A stretch of 64,000 nucleotides of DNA, taken from Fibrobacter sp. (GTDB taxonomy: Bacteria > Fibrobacterota > Fibrobacteria > Fibrobacterales > Fibrobacteraceae). The notes below the pieces were generated by a model. That model had not been told where the DNA came from, did no database searches, and saw only the letters and a program-made list of their open reading frames with translations. Position numbers and translations under genes: made by a program. The stretch spans positions 120,871-184,870 of the forward strand of contig JAFVGH010000123.1 of the NCBI GenBank assembly GCA_017475045.1, in the 5' to 3' direction. Positions within the stretch are counted from its first letter, which is position 1, and the number at the start of each line of letters is the position of its first letter. Positions 26,588 through 35,608 of the stretch are shown one piece after another.

Positions 26588-27738
26588 ACGAGCAGATTCT
26601 TTTCTATTTGCAAATATCCTTCTGGATTCTGCTTTTCCTTTTTATCCACTGCTATGTGCTGTTTCCCATCACCCTCCCTTTTATCAGCGAAATTTTTAAA
26701 AGGAAAGCACGTGTAGATGACGAGAGCAGCGAGCTACCCACCGTTTCCATTCTGATTTCCGCCTACAACGAAGAATCTGTTATTGAACGCAAAATCCAGA
26801 ACCTCCTGGAACTGGATTACCCGAAAGAAAAACTGGAAATTCTCATTGGTGACGACGGCTCTGCCGACAAGACCGCTGAAATCGTGGAACGCTACAAGGA
26901 CCAGGGCGTCTCCCTCATCAAGGCTCCCCAAAACGCAGGAAAAGCCGCCATGCTGAACCGCCTGCAAAAGCATGCCACCGGCAATATTCTTCTTTTCTGC
27001 GACGCCAACACCATGCTTTTCCCCAACGTCGTCCGCAAGCTCACGGACCCGTTCAAGGACAAGAAAATCGGATGCGCCTGCGGCCACCTAATTCTCACCG
27101 ACAAGAGCGGTTCCGAATTGGGCCGTGGAGAAAGCGCCTATTGGGATCTGGAATCAGAAATCAAGAAATTCGAAGGAATGATGGATTTGCTCATCGGCGG
27201 CAATGGAGCCCTTTACGCCATCCGCAAGGAGCTGTACACGGATCTGCCCACCAAGAAGAGCATAATGGACGACTTCTTCGTCACAACGAAAATTTTGCAG
27301 AAAGGCTACTACTGTACCTTCATCTCCAGCGCCATAGGCGCAGAGCAGACCTCCAAGGAAACCGCCGGTGAATTTCGCAGAAAGGTCCGCATCGGCCGTG
27401 CCAACTTCAACTACATGCTTTCCTATCTTCCGCTGCTCAATCCGTTTAGACCCCTGCGTTGCTACCTGTTTATGTCCCACAAGGTCCTTCGCTGGTTTTC
27501 TCCCCACATCATGATTTTGCTGCTCCTCGTGAACATTCCCCTGGCATGGTATTACACTCCTTACCGGATTTCCTTGGGAATCCTGCTTGCGTTCCTGCTA
27601 GCAGGGCTATTCAAAATCATCCCCGGGGCATACTATTTCCTTTCTATGAACACGGCCATGTTCAAGGGTTTCCTGCTTTCCTTCGGAAAAGAAAAATCCG
27701 GTGGATGGGCACGTGAAGCCCGTAGCGACGAAGAATGA
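26584..27738 (+). CDS. membrane glycosyltransferase family 2
   Basis: 384 residues. One N-terminal span (about 5-27), a GT-A domain and two or three C-terminal spans. Motifs: VSILISAYNEESVIERKI, LIGDDGSADKT, FCDANTMLFPN (DxD equivalent), GGNGALYAIR and DDFFVTTKILQKGY. This arrangement fits processive or polyprenyl-linked GT2 enzymes that use nucleotide sugars on the cytoplasmic side. Overlaps both neighbours by four bases. The product glycan is unknown. Confidence 0.87.
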   Translation: MNEQILFYLQISFWILLFLFIHCYVLFPITLPFISEIFKRKARVDDESSELPTVSILISAYNEESVIERKIQNLLELDYPKEKLEILIGDDGSADKTAEIVERYKDQGVSLIKAPQNAGKAAMLNRLQKHATGNILLFCDANTMLFPNVVRKLTDPFKDKKIGCACGHLILTDKSGSELGRGESAYWDLESEIKKFEGMMDLLIGGNGALYAIRKELYTDLPTKKSIMDDFFVTTKILQKGYYCTFISSAIGAEQTSKETAGEFRRKVRIGRANFNYMLSYLPLLNPFRPLRCYLFMSHKVLRWFSPHIMILLLLVNIPLAWYYTPYRISLGILLAFLLAGLFKIIPGAYYFLSMNTAMFKGFLLSFGKEKSGGWAREARSDEE

Positions 27739-28625
27739 AAAATCTACGCGCCATCTTGATGCCTGTGGCCATTTTGGTCGGAATCCTTTTCCCACAGGCC
27801 CATGTGCTATCCCCCTTAATGCCTTTTCTTATCGGGATCATGATGTTCCTCACTTTCGTGACGAAGATCCCGCCACAAACCCATGGCTACACGTTCAAGA
27901 TAGAGGCCCGTGCTTTTGTCGTAAGCCTGATTCTCATTGCGCTTTTGTGGGCAATAGTTACTTTCTTCGGTCTCCCCCGGGAAGTACTGCTGGGAGGCGC
28001 CATCATCGCCCTTTGCCCACCTGCAAATGCGGCACCGGCCATGGCCAAAATGCTGGGAGGTTCGGCAACGCTTGCCTTGAAAATATTCCTGAGCGGGAAC
28101 CTGATCGCCTGTTTCTCCATCCCGCTGATTTTTGGGTACCTGACCGGTGCCGAGGCAAGCCTTTCCGAAATTGCATTGAAGATATTCAATTCCATCCAGC
28201 CCATCATCAGCATTCCGCTGGCCTTTGCGCTAGGGCTTAGGGCCTTTTACCCGGAACTGGCCGACAAGGCCTCAAAGTTCCAGAAATACACCATGGTGGT
28301 ATGGACCTTCTCCGTTTTCGTCATTCTGTCCAAGGCCAGTTTCGATATTCGCGAAATGGGATTCTCCGACCTGTGGAACAGCGGAAAACTCCCCTGGATG
28401 GCGGGAATCTCCTTGGCTCTTTGCATTTTGCTGTTCTGGCTGGGTTGGTTCTGCGAACGGAACCGCAGACCCATCGAAGGCTCCCAAAGCATGGGGCAAA
28501 AGAACACCACGCTGGTCATCTGGATTTCAACGCTGTACGCAGGCCCGGTGGTGGCTCTCGCCCCCACCTGCTACGTTGTCTGGCAGAACCTGGTACTCAG
28601 CTGGATGAGCCGGAAAAAATCCTAG
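27735..28625 (+). CDS. bile acid:sodium symporter (BASS) family transporter
   Basis: 296 residues with nine or ten membrane spans. The hallmark CPPANAAPAMAKMLGG (a P-A-N-A crossover-helix stretch) and SMGQKNTTLVIWIS are typical of BASS/ArsB-like carriers that couple sodium to organic anion uptake. Last gene of the clpP-ftsY operon. It converges with the large surface protein gene and their ends overlap by four bases. Substrate unknown (for example a keto acid or organic acid); bile salts need not be involved. Confidence 0.83.
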   Translation: MKNLRAILMPVAILVGILFPQAHVLSPLMPFLIGIMMFLTFVTKIPPQTHGYTFKIEARAFVVSLILIALLWAIVTFFGLPREVLLGGAIIALCPPANAAPAMAKMLGGSATLALKIFLSGNLIACFSIPLIFGYLTGAEASLSEIALKIFNSIQPIISIPLAFALGLRAFYPELADKASKFQKYTMVVWTFSVFVILSKASFDIREMGFSDLWNSGKLPWMAGISLALCILLFWLGWFCERNRRPIEGSQSMGQKNTTLVIWISTLYAGPVVALAPTCYVVWQNLVLSWMSRKKS

Positions 28626-31072
28626 CGGATCCGTACCGTGCGGAACTGATTTTCCATACGGACCACGTAATTACCAGCCTTCGGAAGATCCACGTGACTA
28701 GATCCGCTCTGGGCGACACCCTGGGCAACTAGGCTACCCTGCATATCGTAGACCATCCATTTGGCACCAGCCTTCACACAGGAAATATCCAGAGAACGTC
28801 CCTGAACAGCTACCGAGAAGGCGCTCAGGCGATTCACCCCGGCATAGAGGGCCGAAGACGACGCCGACTCCCAATAAGGATACAGAATCAATCCTGCGTT
28901 CACGGAATAATTGGCACCCAGGTCGTATTTCTTCGGGCCACCATCTTCGGTAGACCAGCCCTTCTGAACATACCCCTCCCGTGTATAGGAGGCTCCCTTG
29001 AGCTTAAGAGGTTCATCAAACTTCTTTTCATCCGCCGCTACGACTTCTCTTCCGAACGCGCCGGCCATATAGATTATAGTGTATGTCCGAATCTTCCACT
29101 TTGCATAGAACTTCTTGTCTCCGCTGGATCCCCTAATAACCCGCGTTGCAGACTTACTGAACTTCTTGTCGTAATACCACCCTTCAAAGATATAGCCTTT
29201 TTTGGTCGGCGCTTTCAGCTTAATGGTTGCAGTTTCAATAGTGTAAGACTCCGGATTACCCTTATTGTTGGTTCCTCCATCTAGTTCATAGGTAATGGTG
29301 TATTTCTTGGGAGTCCACTTGGCAAAAGCAGCCTTGCTTTCTTCAATGGCCGCAGTAAAGTCAAACTTTGTGGCAAGACTCCTTTCAGCATACCATCCTT
29401 CAAAAGTGTAACCTTCAGCAACGGGATCTGTGGGCTTAGCAACCGTCTCACCCTCTAGAACCGTTACAAAAGTTGTCCCGTATCCGAGAGTATTGAATGT
29501 CACCGTGAAAGTGGGAACCTCTGTCCAAACCGCATAGAAGGTCGTCGCCGCCGACGCATTTCCAAGAGTTGCAGGCTCTGTAGCGTCAGCCGCAGCACCC
29601 CAACCGGCAAAATAATATTTCTTCCCACCATCAGTGTAAGTGGTCGGTAGTTCAATACCATCAATGTCTATGGCAGCTCCCTTGGCCACATTTTTCTTTT
29701 TAGTCGCAGTCCCATCCGTGAACTCGCCACCATTGGCGTCAAACGTGATTTCCAACATGGGCATCCAATAGGCATATACCGTCGCAGAAGATACCACTGT
29801 TCCCAAATCTGCAACAGGTTCAGTCGCATCGGGAGTCAGAGCCCACCCACCAAAAATAGTGTCGCCGCGAACAGGAATCGCAATTTCATCTGCGGTAATC
29901 TGTTCTCCCGGCTTCAAATATTTAACCGTCTGCGCATCCTCAGGGAAAGAGCCACCATTAGCATCAAAGTAAATACCATAAACCAACCCATCATTGTTAT
30001 CACGAGTTATTCCATTAAGCACAATATGTACATCGCCAACGCTCCAAGCGCCATCCTTGGTACATACATTGTCCTTTATTTCTCCACCATTCAGATTACA
30101 GACCACCTTGGAAGAATTAACATTCTTCACACTTGAAAAAGTTCCTTCCACAGTTAAGGTATCCGTCTGCTTTCCTATGCCCGCGGTGATGACATCGGTA
30201 TCATAGTAGACTCTTGAAACCGCTAATTCACCAGCTTCAAAGAATCCGACAACACCACCAGCTACACCATCTCCGCTATTGATGATGATATTTCCGTCGT
30301 ATGCGCATGCGTCAATAGTTGCTTTCCCTCCTTTACGGGCATAGCCGGCAATGCCGCCCACATAAGACTCATTACCGCTCACCAAGACATCAACCGTGCT
30401 GAGGCTATTTGTAATATTTCCTGTCCATATGTTACCGACGAGGCCACCGATACCATTGCCACGACCACTGGTAAGGACCTTTCCAGACACATAACAGTTA
30501 TCGACAGTTCCGCTCTTTTGGAATGCAGCAACGGGGCCCACAGAAACCGGATTATCTTCGTTACCACCAACGCCCTTGCTGGCAGACGCCTCAATATTCA
30601 CATCAATCAAATTCAGGTTCTTGACGGTTCCGCCATTGAGTACGCCGATAAGGCCTACATTCTGTGCGTTACACATGGGCTTGTCCGCAGCACAGAATTC
30701 ATTGGGGATCTTGCCAATTTCGTCTGAATTCATATACAAGTTGGAAATGGCAAACCCGTTACCGTCAAAAATTCCGCCGAAGGTTACTTCAGCGGAGCCT
30801 GCAGCAATGGGCACGAACAGCTTACCACCCATATCGAGAGACGCCATCAGCTTGGCGTTGATGGCGGAACTGCCTTTGACTGCGTTCACGGAATCCCTAA
30901 ACCAGGCCAGGTTGGCTTCGTTCTCGATAAGGTAGTACTCCTTCTTATCGATGGTTGCCGTAGCAGGCTTCTTGCTAGATGTTCCATCCCAAGCGGCAAA
31001 AGACATGCCTACCCCCGCTATGAAAAACAGCAGGGCAAAAACAGTTGTCAGCGAACAAGAGGATTTCTGCAT
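28622..31072 (-). CDS. large secreted protein with GLUG-like and InlB B-repeats and C-terminal sorting domain
   Basis: 816 residues. Signal peptide (about 1-28, FIAGVGMSFA). Residues 70-310 hold GLUG-like repeats (FGGIFDGNGFAISNLYMN, GGLVGNIWTGNITN, GGIAGYARKGGK). Residues about 365-730 hold five InlB B-type (Listeria-Bacteroides) repeats, for example ITFDANGGEF..YYFAGWG, VTFNTLGYG..YTFEGWYAE, ITYELDGGT..YIFEGWYYD. The C-terminal about 75 residues (WMVYDMQGSLVAQG..GNYVVRMENQFRTVRIR) fit a type IX-secretion-like sorting domain. A surface adhesin or binding protein is likely. The ATG has GGAGCGG upstream and a palindrome precedes it. Confidence 0.85.
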   Translation of the reverse strand: MQKSSCSLTTVFALLFFIAGVGMSFAAWDGTSSKKPATATIDKKEYYLIENEANLAWFRDSVNAVKGSSAINAKLMASLDMGGKLFVPIAAGSAEVTFGGIFDGNGFAISNLYMNSDEIGKIPNEFCAADKPMCNAQNVGLIGVLNGGTVKNLNLIDVNIEASASKGVGGNEDNPVSVGPVAAFQKSGTVDNCYVSGKVLTSGRGNGIGGLVGNIWTGNITNSLSTVDVLVSGNESYVGGIAGYARKGGKATIDACAYDGNIIINSGDGVAGGVVGFFEAGELAVSRVYYDTDVITAGIGKQTDTLTVEGTFSSVKNVNSSKVVCNLNGGEIKDNVCTKDGAWSVGDVHIVLNGITRDNNDGLVYGIYFDANGGSFPEDAQTVKYLKPGEQITADEIAIPVRGDTIFGGWALTPDATEPVADLGTVVSSATVYAYWMPMLEITFDANGGEFTDGTATKKKNVAKGAAIDIDGIELPTTYTDGGKKYYFAGWGAAADATEPATLGNASAATTFYAVWTEVPTFTVTFNTLGYGTTFVTVLEGETVAKPTDPVAEGYTFEGWYAERSLATKFDFTAAIEESKAAFAKWTPKKYTITYELDGGTNNKGNPESYTIETATIKLKAPTKKGYIFEGWYYDKKFSKSATRVIRGSSGDKKFYAKWKIRTYTIIYMAGAFGREVVAADEKKFDEPLKLKGASYTREGYVQKGWSTEDGGPKKYDLGANYSVNAGLILYPYWESASSSALYAGVNRLSAFSVAVQGRSLDISCVKAGAKWMVYDMQGSLVAQGVAQSGSSHVDLPKAGNYVVRMENQFRTVRIR

Positions 31073-31104
31073 AAACCGCTCCTTTTTTCGTATCTATTCA
31101 CACC

Positions 31105-31124
31105 TGCAATATTTGCATATTGCA
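31105..31124. promoter_or_regulatory. perfect palindrome upstream of the InlB-repeat gene
   Basis: TGCAATAT-TTGC-ATATTGCA, 8-4-8, about 33 bases before the minus-strand ATG at 31072. Suitable as an operator for a dimeric regulator; no T-run follows it. The rest of 31073-31226 is AT-rich with no gene seen. Confidence 0.55.
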
Positions 31125-31226
31125 ACGGCACTTTAACTGAAAATAATCAAAAAAAAGGAAAAAAATGCGGCAACGGCTAAAAAATACGCATATTGTCACA
31201 TTTTGAAGGCTTCAGTTTACACTATT

Positions 31227-32627
31227 CTAACTTGGAGTATCGCCAGATTCCCGCATGCGGCGGCGGGCACGAGAACCGGGGCGGTTACGACGGCGCTTGC
31301 CCTTGTGGAGATTTTCGCCATTCTGTTGTGGAACAGGTGGGTTCGACGCCTTTTTAGGCGGGTTAGAGCCACCGCGAGATTCGCTTTTCGGCGGACGAGA
31401 CTCATTTTTCGGCTGGCGGGGCTGTTGATGGAAGCGACCCCGGGCGTTCCTCATCTCGCTTTCGGGAGTTTCCTTCTGCGGAGGCGGCAGTTTCTCGAAG
31501 ATGGCCTTGTCCCCTTCGGGAATCTTTATCTTGGTCAGCTTTTCAATGGCGCGCAAGTCCTGCTCCTCGTCGGGGGCGCAGAACGAGATGGCGATACCAT
31601 CCTTGCCGGCCCGGGCCGTACGGCCTATGCGGTGCACGAAAGTCTCGGGAACATCGGGCAAGTCGTAGTTGAACACGTGACTCACATCGTCCACGTCGAT
31701 TCCGCGGGCGGCGATGTCGGTAGCCACCAGCACGCGGATCTTCTCGTCCTTGAAGTTCTTCAGGGCCTCTTGCCTGCGGGTCTGGCTCTTGTTGCCGTGA
31801 ATGGCGGCACACTTGATGCCCGCCTTTTCCAGCACACGGGTAATCTTGTCGGCGCCATGCTTGGTGCGGCTGAACACCAGCACCTTTTTCATCTCGGTAT
31901 GCTCAAGCAAAAGTTCCTTCAGGAGCGCACCCTTGCGGCGCTTATCGATGCGGTACAGTTCCTGACGGATGCGCTCGATGGGCGTACTCTGGGGCGCAAC
32001 CTCTACCCTCACCGGATTCGGGCGTAAAATAGTGGCAGCCAGCTTGGTAATGTCATCGGGCATGGTGGCGCTAAAGAACAGGTTCTGGCGCTTTTGCGGG
32101 AGCAGAGCCACCACTTTGCGGATATCATGGATGAATCCCATGTCCAGCATACGGTCGGCCTCGTCCAGCACAAAGAATTCCAGGGCTTTTAGGGAAACGG
32201 CCTTCTGTCCGATAAGGTCCAGCAGGCGACCCGGCGTGGCCACAAGCACATCCACACCTCGAATCAGGCTGTTCTTCTGGGAAGCATCCCCTACACCGCC
32301 AAAGATGCAGGTGGTAGAAATAGCCGTAAATTGGGCATACTGCTTAAAACAATCCGCCACCTGAATGGCCAGCTCACGGGTAGGGAGCAGAATCAAGGCA
32401 CGGCAGGTCTTGGGCGCACGGAACTTTCCAGAATCCAGAAGGAGCTGCAAAATAGGCAGGGCGAATGCCGCCGTCTTTCCCGTTCCCGTCTGGGCGATTC
32501 CAAGCAGGTCCTTGCCCTCGAGCAAGCTGGGGATGGACTGTTCCTGGATGGGGGTGGGCTGTTCGTAGCCTACGGCACGGACCGCACGCTGCAAGGGGTT
32601 CGCCAGGGGGAGTTCAGAAAAAAGCAT
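31227..32627 (-). CDS. DEAD-box RNA helicase (RhlE-like)
   Basis: 466 residues. Q motif GYEQPTPIQEQSIPSLLEG, motif I AQTGTGKT, Ia PTRELAIQ, II DEAD, III SAT, IV LVFSRTKHGAD, V ATDIAARGIDVDDV and VI HRIGRTARAGKDG are all present. The C-terminal 80 residues are Arg/Lys/Pro/Asn-rich (KGKRRRNRPGSRARRRMRES), a typical RNA-binding tail of RhlE-like helicases. Cytoplasmic RNA remodelling, for example ribosome assembly or cold adaptation. TACATT ends seven bases before its ATG. Monocistronic. Confidence 0.92.
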   Translation of the reverse strand: MLFSELPLANPLQRAVRAVGYEQPTPIQEQSIPSLLEGKDLLGIAQTGTGKTAAFALPILQLLLDSGKFRAPKTCRALILLPTRELAIQVADCFKQYAQFTAISTTCIFGGVGDASQKNSLIRGVDVLVATPGRLLDLIGQKAVSLKALEFFVLDEADRMLDMGFIHDIRKVVALLPQKRQNLFFSATMPDDITKLAATILRPNPVRVEVAPQSTPIERIRQELYRIDKRRKGALLKELLLEHTEMKKVLVFSRTKHGADKITRVLEKAGIKCAAIHGNKSQTRRQEALKNFKDEKIRVLVATDIAARGIDVDDVSHVFNYDLPDVPETFVHRIGRTARAGKDGIAISFCAPDEEQDLRAIEKLTKIKIPEGDKAIFEKLPPPQKETPESEMRNARGRFHQQPRQPKNESRPPKSESRGGSNPPKKASNPPVPQQNGENLHKGKRRRNRPGSRARRRMRESGDTPS

Positions 32628-32634
32628 AGGGCTA

Positions 32635-32664
32635 AATGTAGAAAAAAACGCCGCCAGTATTCAA
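32635..32664 (-). promoter_or_regulatory. promoter with TACATT seven bases before the helicase ATG
   Basis: Minus strand: TTGAAT (32659-32664), 18-base spacer, TACATT (32635-32640), AGCCCTA-type seven-base gap, ATG at 32627. Predicted leaderless start. Confidence 0.55.
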
Positions 32665-32668
32665 CACG

Positions 32669-34672
32669 CTAAAATTCCACCTTGGCGAGCACACTGATAT
32701 TACGACCCTTTTCGGGCATTACGGATTTGAGGCGAGACAGGTGATTGCGTACATCGGCGTCTAGCAGGTTGTCGCCGCGGAATACGAGGCTGTAATGGGC
32801 GAGAGCGAGTTCCCAGCGGAATTCTAGTGACACTCCGAAGGTGATGTAACCTGGAGTGCGTTCCTCGTACTTGTCCACCTTATGTTGGGGGAGGGCGAAG
32901 TCCGCGTGCATTCCGGTGCGTACATATTCCCAAAGGTAGGCGAGTTCTCCGTGGAATTTGAGGGGCGGAATTTGTGGCATACCGCTCCATCGATGACCGC
33001 TCCATTTGCTGTTGCGGTAAAAGCCACGGACGTAGCTAGCAGAAGTGACGGCACGGAAGCCCTGCTCCGCTGCAGTTTCTACAGAGGCGCTTGCGCCGTA
33101 GAGCAGGGCTTCGTCACCCCGCACTTCGTAGATGGGGAGTAGCTGTGACCAGTTGGTGTCTCCGGTGGCGCGCGGGGCGAGGTGGTTCAGGAACCACGTG
33201 CCGTAAGCGGAAGTGCGTACATTCAGGTAATCGCCGTAAGCGCGGTATTCAAGCTCGCCGCCGTAACCGCTTTCGGCATCCAGCTTGTGATTGCCCCGTT
33301 CGTAGGTGTAGGCGGCCAAGTGCGGCCCCTGATTGTAAAGTTCTTCGATAGTGGGCGCCCGTGTGGTCCTGAATACATCTAGTGTCAAGAATTTTCCCAC
33401 ACCGACGCGCTGCGAAAATTCCACGTCAAATGCCCACAAACCGAAATTGCGGTCTTCGATGACCTCCTTGTCAGCCACCACGCTTTCGTGGGGCCTAAAG
33501 AAGGCGCCGCCCAGTCTTGCAGCAAAAGTAATCTCTAGCCCACGCCAACCACTCGTACTTGCCACCGCAAATGCGGAGGCTGCGTAGGACTGAGTCGGTG
33601 GCGTGAATACGTAACCGCCCATTTCGATCCAGCGGCGTTCCAGTTCCGTACCTAGGTGAATTCCAAAAAGGGGACCGAGACTTGCCAGGAGTTTTTCTAG
33701 GCGCAAGTTCTCCTGATTAACAGCAAACTCGGCCCCCACCGCCCCCTTCTTTCCTTCAAATTCCTTATGATGATAACGATTGACGCGAAGCGTGACATCT
33801 AGGGTGTCGCGGGCGTCATTGGCCGGCACGTAAAGCCCCCTCAGCGTCAAGTCGCGTTTCCACATTTCTATGTCCACACCATTGGGGTGCCCGCCAATAA
33901 ATCCGCCGGGAATCCCGTAGTCGCTATTGAACCAGCGGTAAGAGGCTCCAAATCGGAAACGCCCCAAGGCATAGTCCGCGCCCACGGCGCCGCTCCCGTT
34001 TTCAATATCTGTATTTTTCAGCGTGCCATCGGGCGTTTCCATGTCGCCCATGCGGCGGGCTGAAAGTTCTCCTTTGAGTGATGCGCCTGCAACTTGCGTA
34101 TTGACGCCTACCGCTGTTGCATAACCTGGCTGCGCGCTTTCGAGATAGTCTGCGATATAACCATGAAAGAGTGAATCGTCAAAGGGAATATCCCTGCGCT
34201 CCACTTGCACCACGCCGCCTGCGGCAGAAAACGAATGCGCCAAAATATACGGGCCTCGCAAGACGCGAAGTCGGTGCGCGGTTAGAACTTCTGATGCGAC
34301 GGCGTGATCGGGCGATGTGGCACTCATGTCTCCACAAAATGCTCCGTCTTCCGTGATTTCTACATGGCTCCCCGAAAGTCCCTTGATAACGGGGCGCGCG
34401 GCGGCGGGACCCATGGAACGGATGGCTACGTCGGGTTCGTTTTTAATAGTCTCTGCGATAGTCGTTGAAATCTCGCGTTCAAGCTTGTCGCCTTTCAAAT
34501 CATCATCTTCGCGGAGTCCATCCAAAATCGCTTGGGTGGGGCCTTCCGCCTGCACCACTGAACTTCCCAAATCTTGAACGAAGTCCTGCGTCGGTTCCTG
34601 TGCAAAAGGAAGATGAAGGAAGCCCCCTAAAAGGAGGCTCCCCATGGCAGCCCTAATAAGGCTAATCTTCAT
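32669..34672 (-). CDS. TonB-dependent outer-membrane receptor, probably for zinc
   Basis: About 667 residues from ATG 34672; the frame runs 11 codons further upstream. Signal peptide ends at about HLPFAQE. A plug domain (about 60-190, IRSMGPAAARPVIKGLSG, LRVLRGPYILAHSFSAAGG) leads to a beta barrel with repeated aromatic-ended strands; it ends in Phe (VEF). The start overlaps the end of the 34662 lipoprotein gene, and it closes a zur-znuACB cluster, so a ZnuD-like zinc receptor role is inferred from context. No TonB/ExbBD genes are here. The protein is of normal receptor length. Ligand not proven. Confidence 0.85.
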   Translation of the reverse strand: MKISLIRAAMGSLLLGGFLHLPFAQEPTQDFVQDLGSSVVQAEGPTQAILDGLREDDDLKGDKLEREISTTIAETIKNEPDVAIRSMGPAAARPVIKGLSGSHVEITEDGAFCGDMSATSPDHAVASEVLTAHRLRVLRGPYILAHSFSAAGGVVQVERRDIPFDDSLFHGYIADYLESAQPGYATAVGVNTQVAGASLKGELSARRMGDMETPDGTLKNTDIENGSGAVGADYALGRFRFGASYRWFNSDYGIPGGFIGGHPNGVDIEMWKRDLTLRGLYVPANDARDTLDVTLRVNRYHHKEFEGKKGAVGAEFAVNQENLRLEKLLASLGPLFGIHLGTELERRWIEMGGYVFTPPTQSYAASAFAVASTSGWRGLEITFAARLGGAFFRPHESVVADKEVIEDRNFGLWAFDVEFSQRVGVGKFLTLDVFRTTRAPTIEELYNQGPHLAAYTYERGNHKLDAESGYGGELEYRAYGDYLNVRTSAYGTWFLNHLAPRATGDTNWSQLLPIYEVRGDEALLYGASASVETAAEQGFRAVTSASYVRGFYRNSKWSGHRWSGMPQIPPLKFHGELAYLWEYVRTGMHADFALPQHKVDKYEERTPGYITFGVSLEFRWELALAHYSLVFRGDNLLDADVRNHLSRLKSVMPEKGRNISVLAKVEF

Positions 34673-35177
34673 CTTCGTCTTCCTGGAACGGGCATTCTTC
34701 GGCATTCAAGACCTTATCTACGATGACCTTGATTTCCGGCGTGCGTGCGTCGGCGTGATCATGATGGTTCACCTTCAGAATCAAGGTGGTCATGCCTTCC
34801 TTGACACCCTTCAGGTGGAAACCCCAGCCGCCTTCCCATTCAATGTCGAGAATCTTTTCGTCGCCCACGGTCCAGCCGAGGGAATGTTCGTCATCCTTAG
34901 GGCCCGAGACTTCTTTTTTGTCGGAGTCCAGGAACTTGATGTTCAAATGTTCGCTCAGGCAATTTGCATTCACGTGAAGTTCCTTGTGGCCTTCATCGAC
35001 CTTGCCGCGGTATACGCTATAGGCAAGGGAATAGTCTGGCCAATAAAGGTTCCAGCCTTCCACTTCGAAATGTTCGTGCTGGTCGGTGGATGCACTGTTG
35101 CTGTCGCCGCATGCGGCAAAGAATACGCTGAGGATAATGCCCAAAAAGGCGAAGGAAAGAGTCTTGATAAATTTCAT
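34662..35177 (-). CDS. lipoprotein of the zinc cluster, unknown function
   Basis: 171 residues, signal ending FFAACGD (Cys23), no Ser tether. The mature part has His-containing patches DQHEHFEVEG and VNHHDHADA and an acidic tail EDEDED. Its beta-rich sequence (WNLYWPDYSLAYSVYRGK, ITVGDEKILDIEW-like) is not recognised. Its end overlaps the start of the TonB receptor, so it could be the periplasmic partner that receives the metal; His/Asp patches fit zinc binding (inference). GAGAG precedes the ATG. A GCGAA..TTCGC palindrome about 90 bases upstream may be its operator. Confidence 0.75.
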   Translation of the reverse strand: MKFIKTLSFAFLGIILSVFFAACGDSNSASTDQHEHFEVEGWNLYWPDYSLAYSVYRGKVDEGHKELHVNANCLSEHLNIKFLDSDKKEVSGPKDDEHSLGWTVGDEKILDIEWEGGWGFHLKGVKEGMTTLILKVNHHDHADARTPEIKVIVDKVLNAEECPFQEDEDED

Positions 35178-35265
35178 TTTTTCTCTCGTTTGAATACAAC
35201 AATCCTGTCCGCGAAAGACATGCGGAACGCACGTAAAAAATGCGGACGATACTCCAAAACACCTG

Positions 35266-35277
35266 GCGAATATTCGC
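35266..35277. promoter_or_regulatory. GCGAATATTCGC palindrome, possible Zur site
   Basis: A 12-base perfect palindrome, 5-2-5 in the core GCGAA/TTCGC, which is also the core of the longer palindrome before the zur gene. It is upstream of the lipoprotein-TonB receptor pair. The spacer differs by one base, so regulation by the same protein is only possible. The remainder of 35178-35317 has no gene I can support. Confidence 0.4.
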
Positions 35278-35317
35278 GAGGCAAAAAACAGGATGTTGCG
35301 GATAAAGTTTTAACGGA

Positions 35318-35584
35318 TTATGTCGAGAGGATAGGAGGGGCGCGGGGCCTCGAAAAATGGAACTGCGGGTTCGTCCTGAAAACGCGAATTTCGCTTACCA
35401 GTTCACCGATAACCACCAAAAATACGGCTACATCGGGGACGTTGCCGTTAAAGTCGAGACCATTCTGTACCAGCGCGCAGACCGGGCAATCGTCATGCTC
35501 GTCAAAGTCATCGTGATGGTGCTGGGCGATTGAAAGCAGGCCCGCCACCACCAAAACAACGATTATGGTCTTCCAGAACTTCAC
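35318..35584 (-). CDS. small His/Asp-rich exported protein (DUF2946-like pattern)
   Basis: 88 residues from a GTG at 35584. N-terminal signal or anchor MKFWKTIIVVLVVAGLL, then a metal-binding-looking stretch AQHHHDDFDEHDDCPVCALV with three His, six Asp/Glu and a CPVC motif, and a hydrophobic C-half. The HHxD..CxVC pattern resembles small DUF2946-like proteins found near metal transporters. It lies inside the zinc operon. A metal sensor or chaperone is possible. GTG and weak upstream signal make the exact start uncertain. Confidence 0.65.
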   Translation of the reverse strand: MKFWKTIIVVLVVAGLLSIAQHHHDDFDEHDDCPVCALVQNGLDFNGNVPDVAVFLVVIGELVSEIRVFRTNPQFHFSRPRAPPILST

Positions 35585-35608
35585 TAAATAATCCAGTCAA
35601 AAAAGAAA

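Noticed and set aside
31203..32027. 274-codon open frame opposite the helicase
   Set aside because: Shadow of the DEAD-box gene in GC-rich codons.
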